DNA of 12,037 nucleotides from Zoogloeaceae bacterium (GTDB lineage Bacteria; Pseudomonadota; Gammaproteobacteria; Burkholderiales; Rhodocyclaceae): positions 1 to 12,037 of the forward strand of contig JAIRZG010000122.1 in NCBI GenBank assembly GCA_031267345.1. Direction: 5' to 3'. Within the stretch, counting starts at the first letter, position 1; each line of letters begins with the position of its first letter. Shown here in pieces: positions 7,103 through 12,037 of the stretch. The notes beneath the pieces are model-generated. The model did no database searches and was not told where the DNA came from. It saw nothing but the letters and a program-made list of their open reading frames with translations. The position numbers were made by a program, and so were the translations under genes.

Positions 7103-7275
7103 CCGACAAGCATACCGACCCGGCGACACTGGTGACGCGGCAAAAAACAGCAGACGCGATCGTCCGCGCGCTGAAGGCGCGCTTTGCCCATACGGGCGCG
7201 CATTCCGGAGCGCAGGAACTTTACCGGATACTGGTTCATTACCGCTGCCGACAGCTTGCAGACGATAGCGCATGA
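7099..7275 (+). CDS. 58-aa small protein, unknown function
   Basis: This short frame exactly fills the gap between the response regulator and the HDOD gene. Its GTG overlaps the upstream TGA (GTGA at 7099-7102) and its TGA overlaps the downstream ATG (ATGA at 7272-7275). Without it there would be a 169-nt hole in an otherwise gap-free operon. The product starts MTDKHTDPATLV. It has a central stretch suited to an amphipathic helix (about 15-30, Ala/Arg/Lys/Val rich), then a His/Gly segment (31-39), a second helical-looking part (39-54) containing its single Cys50, and an acidic end. There is no signal peptide, membrane segment or zinc motif. It resembles no family I can name. Both overlaps and codon composition like its neighbours argue that it is translated by coupling. 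Confidence 0.6.
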   Translation: MTDKHTDPATLVTRQKTADAIVRALKARFAHTGAHSGAQELYRILVHYRCRQLADDSA

Positions 7276-8120
7276 CCGGAGAAAAGCCGCCCCTTTTGAG
7301 CGAAGCGCGTCTGCGCGAGGCTATTGCCGCGCTGCCGGGATTGCCGCCGCTGATCTCCGGTCTGCTGGCGGATTTGTCTCATGCCGACGACGGTTTGAAT
7401 TTTTCCGTCCTGGCGCAACGCATCGCCGCCGATCAGGGACTGGCGCTGCGGATCCTGCGACTGGCGAATTCCTCTTTTTACGGCCTGAGCGGTCAGGTAG
7501 CGAGCATCGACGACGCCATTGTCATTCTTGGTCTGCGTTCCCTCCATGCGATGATTCTGAATATCGCCGCCCTGCGCGTCATTACCCGTCCGCCCTGCGC
7601 GGGTTTCGCCGCGCTGGAGTTCTGGCGGCATTCCATCGCGGTTGCCGTCGCCGCGCGCGCGCTGGCGGTCGTTTGCCGCAAAAATCCGGACATCGCCTTT
7701 ACCCAGGGTCTTTTGCACGACATTGGCCAACTGTTGCTGGCAAGCTGTTTTCCCGATGAATATCGTCAGGCGCTGGACGACCCGTCGAGCGAACGCGCTG
7801 TCATGCGCCTGGACAGCGAACGCGCCCTGCTCGGCGTCGAACACGCCCAGGCGGGCGCGATGCTGGCGGCGCAATGGGGACTGCCGCCCGAACTCGTCGC
7901 CGCCATCGCCCAACACCACGCGCCGGACAGCGAGGCCGCCGATCTCCTGCATCTGGCCGACATTCTGGCGCACGCGCTCATGGACGATGATGACGCACCC
8001 ATTCCACGCCTTTCCGCGCCCGCCTGGCAACGTCTGGCGCTGGACGAGACGCGGCTGCTGCCGGTGCTGGCGCGTATCGAACACGACTTCGAGGAAACCT
8101 GCAAGGCGCTGCTTTCCTGA
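7272..8120 (+). CDS. HDOD-domain signalling protein
   Basis: The 282-aa product is a stand-alone HDOD (HD-related output) domain protein. Such proteins are widespread in bacterial signal transduction, usually non-catalytic, and commonly partner response regulators. Visible: the N-terminal LPGLPPL (21-27), the typical helix LRILRLANSSFYG (59-71) and SIDDAIVILGLRSL (78-91), then the HD-like core with WRHS (118-121), LLHDIGQLLL (147-156, His149-Asp150), an EH pair (190-191) and QHH (214-216). The domain fills about residues 15-235 and the remainder is a helical tail. It is coupled by ATGA to the 58-aa ORF and shares the operon with the degenerate regulator, its likely partner. Although the HD pair is retained, this is common in the family and does not show phosphodiesterase activity. 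Confidence 0.87.
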   Translation: MTGEKPPLLSEARLREAIAALPGLPPLISGLLADLSHADDGLNFSVLAQRIAADQGLALRILRLANSSFYGLSGQVASIDDAIVILGLRSLHAMILNIAALRVITRPPCAGFAALEFWRHSIAVAVAARALAVVCRKNPDIAFTQGLLHDIGQLLLASCFPDEYRQALDDPSSERAVMRLDSERALLGVEHAQAGAMLAAQWGLPPELVAAIAQHHAPDSEAADLLHLADILAHALMDDDDAPIPRLSAPAWQRLALDETRLLPVLARIEHDFEETCKALLS

Positions 8121-8231
8121 TGTTTCCGCCACAAAGTCACTGCCCGGATGGACGGCGACGATCCCGGATTTCCGGCGCTGATCTACAATCCCCCTTCCTT
8201 TTGACCCGGCCTGAATGAAGCGCGCTGGAAG

Positions 8232-8261
8232 GAAAGACAGAATCACTATTCCCTGTCTTTC
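8232..8261. repeat. perfect 9-bp inverted repeat in the leader of the Rieske oxygenase gene
   Basis: GAAAGACAG (8232-8240) and CTGTCTTTC (8253-8261) are exact reverse complements separated by 12 nt. The right arm ends 21 nt before the GGAGG ribosome binding site of the oxygenase gene. A TACAAT hexamer at 8184-8189 could be a -10 for that gene, which would place the repeat in the 5' untranslated region. It may be a regulator operator, an attenuating hairpin or a terminator of the upstream operon; no T-run follows. Confidence 0.45.
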
Positions 8262-8294
8262 GTCCCCGGTCTTCTGAAAATTGGAGGTATGGAC

Positions 8295-9419
8295 ATGACC
8301 GACATTGCAATGCCATCCCGTCTGGCGCCCGCAGTTTCCCAGCTGCCGATAGACTGGTATTTTGACGAACAGGTTTTCGCGCTGGAAAAAAAACGCATTT
8401 TCGACGCAGGTCCCGGCTATGCGGGGCATCAGTTGATGGCTCCGGCTTCCGGCGATTACCGTTCGCTGGAATGGCGGGATCATGGCAGGCTGGTTTTGAA
8501 TCACGCGGACGAACACTGGCTGCTGTCCAATGTCTGCCGTCACCGTCAGGCCATCATGTTGCAGGGCGCGGGCAAGCTCTCCGGCAACATCGTCTGTCCG
8601 GTTCATCGCTGGACTTACGACAATGCGGGGACGCTGATCGGCGCGCCGCATTTCCCGGAAAATCCCTGCCTGAACCTGGACAAGGCAAAACTGGAAAACT
8701 GGAATGGCCTCTTGTTCCAAGGCCCGCGTTCCGCCAAGGCCGACCTTGCCGGAATGCAGGTGGCGCATGCATTCGACTTTTCCGGCTACAAGCTCGACCG
8801 GGTGGAACTGCATGAATGCAACTACAACTGGAAAACCTTTATCGAGGTCTATCTGGAGGATTACCATGTCGTTCCCTTCCATCCGGGACTTGGCAATTTC
8901 GTCACCTGCGACGACCTTTCCTGGCAATTCGGGGAATGGTATTCGGTACAGAAAGTCGGCATCACTTCGCTGATGAAATCCGGCTCCAAAGTTTATGACC
9001 GCTGGCAGAAAGTGGTGCGTGAATACTACGGCGATCGGGGCGAAACGCCGCCGCAGGGCGCGGTATGGCTCACCTACTATCCGAACATCATGGTGGAGTG
9101 GTATCCACACGCGCTGGTCGTCTCCACCGTGCTGCCGCAAGGTGCGCACAAGACCCTGAATGTGGTGGAGTTTTACTACCCGGAAGAAATCGTCGACTTC
9201 GAGCGCGAATTCATTGAGGCCGAACAGGCCGCCTACATGGAGACCGCCATCGAGGACGATGACATCGGCGAGCGCATGGACAGAGGCCGCGTCGCGCTGG
9301 AAACCGAAGGAAGAAACGAGGTCGGCCCCTACCAAAGCCCGATGGAAGACGGAATGCAGCATTTTCACGAGTTTTATCGGCGCTTGATGCAAGCCGCCAT
9401 CCGGGAGACGCTGGGTTAG
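8295..9419 (+). CDS. Rieske-type non-haem iron ring-hydroxylating/demethylating oxygenase, alpha subunit
   Basis: Rieske oxygenases pass electrons from a [2Fe-2S] centre to a mononuclear iron that activates O2 for hydroxylation or demethylation. The 374-aa product has the Rieske pattern Cys-x-His, 17 residues, Cys-x2-His (Cys81, His83, Cys101, His104). The iron-site sequence EDYHVVPFH follows, with His191 and His196 as ligands and Asp189 as the bridging residue. An acidic cluster, EDDD at 320-323, probably supplies the third ligand. Start 8295 is chosen because GGAGG at 8283-8287 is properly spaced from it; ATG 8289 touches that site. It is a lone alpha-type subunit with no reductase, ferredoxin or beta subunit nearby, so its electron donor and substrate are unknown. 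It is similar in plan to choline/carnitine monooxygenases, but I cannot assign the substrate. Confidence 0.88.
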   Translation: MTDIAMPSRLAPAVSQLPIDWYFDEQVFALEKKRIFDAGPGYAGHQLMAPASGDYRSLEWRDHGRLVLNHADEHWLLSNVCRHRQAIMLQGAGKLSGNIVCPVHRWTYDNAGTLIGAPHFPENPCLNLDKAKLENWNGLLFQGPRSAKADLAGMQVAHAFDFSGYKLDRVELHECNYNWKTFIEVYLEDYHVVPFHPGLGNFVTCDDLSWQFGEWYSVQKVGITSLMKSGSKVYDRWQKVVREYYGDRGETPPQGAVWLTYYPNIMVEWYPHALVVSTVLPQGAHKTLNVVEFYYPEEIVDFEREFIEAEQAAYMETAIEDDDIGERMDRGRVALETEGRNEVGPYQSPMEDGMQHFHEFYRRLMQAAIRETLG

Positions 9420-9432
9420 GGTATGACGCTGC

Positions 9433-9535
9433 TTTCTCCCTCTTGGGGGAAATCTGAACAAATCAAAATTCGTCATTCCCGCGAAAGCGGGAATGACGGC
9501 TATTCAGAGTTTCCCTTGCCCGCTTGCGGGAGAGA
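9433..9535. repeat. REP/MITE-like nested palindromic element
   Basis: The core 9471-9498 is a perfect palindrome: 12-bp arms CGTCATTCCCGC / GCGGGAATGACG around GAAA. On its left is a hairpin (9433-9452, 8-bp stem with one T-G pair). On its right is a CCCGC/GCGGG hairpin near 9520-9531. The outer flanks are also imperfect inverted repeats of each other: the left flank read backwards gives TTCAGA-TTTCCC ... GGGAGA and the right flank reads TTCAGA-G-TTTCCC ... GGGAGA. The whole unit is about 103 bp and can fold as one long stem or as three hairpins. It lies directly after the Rieske gene stop and carries no coding potential. GTCATTCCCGC-type palindromes are a common dispersed repeat in proteobacteria. 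No target-site duplication was recognised. Confidence 0.7.
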
Positions 9536-9629
9536 GATTAAAATGCGGCGCGTTACGTCGGAGAGAACAACACGCTTGCCATACCGTGAACGGGTGTGGC
9601 GCTGATCGATTTTATCCAGAAGGTTTCTC

Positions 9630-9978
9630 ATGACAAATTTCCGCCTATTTCCCGTTTTTTTGATGTCTCTTGTTCTCGGCGCCTGCGCTACATTTGGTAT
9701 ACAAAATCACATCCAAGCATTACAATAGCTCAACCCGTTATAGTCGGTCTTCCACTTATACATCAGAATGTGTTTGCGATATTATACGAGAGATGCCAGC
9801 CCATCAATTACATGTGAAACTTACGGGCAACGCCAAAGAAATAAGGTGTCGTACTGTTGGGGATAAAGACAATAATTACACCACCAGATACTATCTCGAA
9901 GATTATGGATTTGCCTTCTTTGGGGGGAGCAAAAGCGATACTTTTAGCAGTAATTATCACATTACCGATTTCCATTGA
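9630..9978 (+). pseudogene. small lipoprotein gene, apparently frameshifted
   Basis: An AGAAGG ribosome binding site (9618-9623) precedes ATG 9630. The protein begins with a lipoprotein signal: MTNFRLFPVF, a hydrophobic core, and a lipobox LGAC with Cys19. The frame stops at TAG 9726-9728 after 32 codons. From 9664 to 9978 the +1 frame is open and continues with a plausible secreted-protein-like sequence ending YYLEDYGFAFFGG...HITDFH. A single frameshift after the lipobox (between about 9685 and 9725, for example at the AAAA at 9704-9707) would give one protein of about 115 aa. The DNA is clearly more AT-rich than its neighbours, suggesting acquisition. No family was recognised. Alternatives are a real 32-aa lipopeptide, or a sequencing error. 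An opposing minus-strand frame (9808-10032) is less protein-like. Confidence 0.45.
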
Positions 9979-10004
9979 TTTTCCCGTAATTGAGCCGTGG
10001 TGAA

Positions 10005-10165
10005 TAAAATCAGCAAGCGTCGGGCGAGCCACGCTTCATCGACCCGCCGATTGTGAGCGCACGACGCAAAGCCGCCGCAAACCAAACACCCGCGACGCTA
10101 AATTACGCTTGCTGGAAAATAGCGATTACTTGACCCGCTTTGAAGAGGCGCGTAGTTATTTTTGA
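10005..10165 (+). pseudogene. possible scraps of a decayed coding sequence
   Basis: Two short frames look more protein-like than chance. One, about 10023-10080, reads GEPRFIDPPIVSARRKAAAN. The other, 10094-10165, reads DAKLRLLENSDYLTRFEEAR and ends SYF before a TGA. They are in different frames and neither has a start with a ribosome binding site, so joining them needs a frameshift near 10080-10093. I do not recognise the family. The remnant ends 7 nt before the pitA stop on the opposite strand. This is a weak call from residue composition only. Confidence 0.2.
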
Positions 10166-10171
10166 GCAAGA

Positions 10172-11656
10172 CTACAAAAACTGCGCCGCCAGCCAGAAAA
10201 TGCCTGCCGCCAGCAGCATGGAGATGGGAAAGGTCAAAATCCAGGCGAGCAGGATGTTTTTCAGAGTGCCGCCATGCAGTCCGCTGCGATTGGCGACCAT
10301 CGTCCCGGCAACGCCGGACGACAGGATATGTGTCGTGGAAACCGGCAGGCTGTAGAGATTGGCGGCGCCGATGGCAATCGCGGCGGTAATCTGGGCGCTC
10401 ATGCCCTGAGCGTAGGTCATGCCCTGTTTGCCGATGCGCTCGCCGACCGTTTCCACTACGCGCCGCCAGCCGACCATGGTGCCCAGACCGAGCGCAATGG
10501 CGATCGCCAGCGTGACCCAGACGGGGGCGTATTCCGTGGTGGCGGTGAGGTCTTTACGCAGGCGGTTCAAGTCGGATTTTTCCCGTGACGCGAGCGTGGG
10601 CAGCTTGCCCACTTGCTTGGCGACCTCATCCAGACAAAGCAGGTCGCGGCGGACTTCAATCCGTTTTTCATCCGCCAGCGTCGTGTAATCGTGCAGCCCT
10701 TTCAAGTTTGTCAGCAGACGCTGAATCGTCGCCGGCGTATGGGCGACTTCGCAACGATAAGGCGTCGACCGGGAGTTTGCTGACGCCGTGGAAGCGTCCG
10801 CATTGTGGGTGTGCTGCGCGCCCAGATCGCCACTGTGCTTTTCGTAAAGCTGTCTCAGGTAATGCGCGGCCTCGCGGGTGCTTTCAATCTGGTAGGCGCT
10901 GCTGCCCTGATCGAGCACAAACTGGGCGGGCAGGAAACAGATGAGCACCAGCATGATGAGTCCGATGCCTTTTTGCCCATCGTTGGAACCGTGTACAAAA
11001 CTGACGGCCATGGCCGAGAGCACGAGCACGAGCCGATTCCAGAACGGGGGATGTTTCCTGTTCTTCAATTCCATGCGCAGTTCCGGCGCACGGTGCATCC
11101 TGGCGGCGGGACGCCAGCGTTTCAGGCCGATCAGAATGATCCCGGCGAGGACAAATCCCATAATCGGGGAAAAAATGAGCGACAAACCGATGTCGATGGC
11201 TTTTTGCCAGTTGATGCTGTGCGCAACGGGTAAATCGTTCAGGAGCGCGTTGGCAAGGCCGACGCCCAGCACCGCGCCGATCAGGGTGTGGGAACTGGAG
11301 GCGGGAATTCCAAAAAACCAGGTGCCCAGATTCCAGGCGATGGCGGCGGTTAACAGGGAAAAGACCATAACCAGACCGAGCGCCCCGGTGTCGACATTGA
11401 TGAGCAATTCGACGGGCAGCAAATGGACGATGGCGTAAGCGACGCCGACGCCGCCAAAGAGCACCCCCAGAAAGTTGAACGCGCCGGAAAGCATGACCGC
11501 CCGATAGGGGGACATGGTTCTGGTATAAATCACCGTGGCAATGGCATTGGCGGTGTCGTGAAAACCATTGATGAACTCAAAGGAAAGCGTGAACAACAGC
11601 GCCAGCGCGAGACTCACAAGCACCCAGGGATTCGTCCCGCCCAGAAAATCGAACAT
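10172..11656 (-). CDS. pitA: low-affinity inorganic phosphate transporter of the PiT family
   Basis: PiT proteins are inner-membrane symporters that import metal-phosphate complexes using the proton gradient. The product closely follows E. coli PitA/PitB in length (494 against 499 aa) and order of motifs. The first PiT half contains NGFHDTANAIATVIYTR (30-46) and PASSSHTLIGA (118-128). A second conserved block, FVHGSNDGQKGIG (221-233), follows. A long hydrophilic cytoplasmic loop spans about 250-375, and the C-terminal half has MTYAQGMSAQ and PVSTTHILSSGVAGTM (438-453). About ten hydrophobic segments are visible. ATG 11656 is preferred over a TTG at 11671 because it matches the homologues' N-terminus and has GGGG just upstream. 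No Pho-box was recognised, consistent with constitutive PitA expression in other bacteria. No phoU-like (PitR) gene adjoins it. Confidence 0.95.
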   Translation of the reverse strand: MFDFLGGTNPWVLVSLALALLFTLSFEFINGFHDTANAIATVIYTRTMSPYRAVMLSGAFNFLGVLFGGVGVAYAIVHLLPVELLINVDTGALGLVMVFSLLTAAIAWNLGTWFFGIPASSSHTLIGAVLGVGLANALLNDLPVAHSINWQKAIDIGLSLIFSPIMGFVLAGIILIGLKRWRPAARMHRAPELRMELKNRKHPPFWNRLVLVLSAMAVSFVHGSNDGQKGIGLIMLVLICFLPAQFVLDQGSSAYQIESTREAAHYLRQLYEKHSGDLGAQHTHNADASTASANSRSTPYRCEVAHTPATIQRLLTNLKGLHDYTTLADEKRIEVRRDLLCLDEVAKQVGKLPTLASREKSDLNRLRKDLTATTEYAPVWVTLAIAIALGLGTMVGWRRVVETVGERIGKQGMTYAQGMSAQITAAIAIGAANLYSLPVSTTHILSSGVAGTMVANRSGLHGGTLKNILLAWILTFPISMLLAAGIFWLAAQFL

Positions 11657-11680
11657 GCAGCGCCCCGTCAAAAGAGTCGG

Positions 11681-11709
11681 ATCATGCCAGAAATCAGGGT
11701 TGTTGCTAA
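11681..11709 (-). promoter_or_regulatory. pitA: candidate sigma-70 promoter for pitA
   Basis: Minus-strand -35 TTAGCA (11704-11709, 4 of 6) is followed, after exactly 17 nt, by -10 CATGAT (11681-11686, 4 of 6). The -10 is preceded by TGG, giving the TGn extended -10 arrangement. Transcription would begin about 18 nt before the pitA ATG at 11656. Confidence 0.45.
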
Positions 11710-11764
11710 AGTCAATTTAACGTGGGTAACGGTCTTCTGATTCCAGATACCGGACAGTAACAAT

Positions 11765-11783
11765 CCTCCGGCAAAACCGGAGG
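11765..11783 (-). terminator. terminator-like hairpin between the right-edge gene and pitA
   Basis: CCTCCGG (11765-11771) and CCGGAGG (11777-11783) form a perfect 7-bp stem; on the minus strand the loop is TTTTG. It lies about 130 nt past the stop of the right-edge gene and 55 nt upstream of the proposed pitA promoter. Only a weak ATTGTT follows on the minus strand, so termination would be partial. Confidence 0.4.
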
Positions 11784-11911
11784 CATTCCATCTCGTCCGA
11801 TCCTATTCCATGGCGTAGCGGGTCTTTATTCCGAACGCAAACTATCCTGCAAAACCCGTCAACGTCAGGAGGCCAGTCCATGCGTCATGTCCTGCACAGT
11901 CTGGCGCGGCT

Positions 11912-12037
11912 TTACAACCCGCCGTCCGGCGTTTCCCAGACCGAGCCGATGAGTTGCAGCAGGTCTTCCGGCAATTCAGCGTCTTCGAGGGTTGAAGGGT
12001 TTCGGTCCGCCATCGCTTCCACCAGGGTCTGCACCTG
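11912..12037 (-). CDS. C-terminal 41 codons of an unrecognised protein, truncated by the window edge
   Basis: The minus strand is open from the window edge to TAA at 11914-11912. The residues look coding: QVQTLVEAMADRNPSTLED, then an acidic, Leu-rich stretch ending VWETPDGGL. The content is acidic and helix-compatible, consistent with a cytoplasmic protein tail. The opposing plus-strand frame from ATG 11880 has an AGGAGG upstream but a Ser/Arg-rich, non-protein-like translation, so I prefer the minus strand. Family unknown. Confidence 0.5.
   Translation of the reverse strand, partial: QVQTLVEAMADRNPSTLEDAELPEDLLQLIGSVWETPDGGL

Noticed and set aside
4988..7273. 761-codon open frame on the minus strand opposite minE, prk and the regulator
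   Set aside because: Recognisable MinE, phosphoribulokinase and receiver motifs lie on the plus strand throughout. Long antisense frames are a normal by-product of GC-rich codon usage, and the translation has no known motif.
7418..7760. HDOD protein as an active HD phosphodiesterase because His149-Asp150 is retained
   Set aside because: The HD pair is often kept in HDOD proteins while other metal ligands are not, and no GYP motif is present.
8213..8226. 14-nt sequence shared with 3651-3664 (GAATGAAGCGCGCT)
   Set aside because: A 14-base match is close to what chance allows in 12 kb, and the flanks differ; in one site it is part of a terminator stem.
7239..9476. 745-codon minus-strand frame opposite the HDOD and Rieske genes
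   Set aside because: Antisense shadow of two clearly identified plus-strand genes. Its His/Gln/Arg-rich translation is not protein-like.
9471..9498. CRISPR repeat
   Set aside because: The palindromic core occurs once; there is no regularly spaced repetition and no cas-like gene.
11880..12037. Plus-strand gene starting at ATG 11880 after AGGAGG
   Set aside because: Its translation is Ser/Arg-rich and unlike a folded protein, whereas the minus strand gives a natural-looking C-terminus over the same bases.

Overview
The window reads as chromosomal DNA of moderately high G+C from a proteobacterium, most likely a betaproteobacterium. The reasons are an E. coli-type PitA, a type-2 (about 270 aa) PyrF, a MinD/MinE pair of the Gram-negative type, and a class I (octameric, purple-bacterial type) phosphoribulokinase. 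The phosphoribulokinase suggests a Calvin-Benson cycle and so an autotrophic or facultatively autotrophic lifestyle. Species cannot be named from the sequence alone.

Left third, minus strand: priA (308-2299), pyrF (2691-3512) and a MaoC-type enoyl-CoA hydratase (3684-4115). The 391-nt priA/pyrF gap is AT-rich. It holds a perfect DnaA box, a second degenerate one and a candidate priA promoter. The hydratase appears to be a single-gene unit: a perfect TATAAT lies upstream and a hairpin plus TTTT lies just downstream. PriA is unusual because the winged-helix segment between its 3' binding domain and the helicase core is replaced by a short Lys/Arg-rich linker.

Centre, plus strand: a tightly packed run of minD (4269), minE, prk (phosphoribulokinase), a degenerate response regulator with a PAS-like C-terminus, a 58-aa small ORF (7099-7275) and an HDOD-domain protein (7272-8120). 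Junctions are overlaps of 1 to 4 nt or gaps of 3 to 15 nt, so this is probably one operon. No minC lies upstream of minD. The response regulator has Glu where the phosphoryl-accepting Asp should be. The combination of division-site placement, carbon fixation and signalling proteins is the most interesting part of the window. A free-standing Rieske non-haem-iron oxygenase (8295-9419) follows, with its own leader containing a perfect 9-bp inverted repeat.

Right third: 9420-10171 is a non-conserved-looking stretch. It holds a REP/MITE-like nested palindrome (9433-9535), an AT-rich lipoprotein gene that looks frameshifted (9630-9978), and what may be scraps of another gene (about 10005-10165). 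The minus-strand pitA phosphate transporter (10172-11656) comes next, with a plausible promoter. The right edge carries the last 41 codons of an unrecognised minus-strand gene. The left edge may carry only the start codon of another minus-strand gene.
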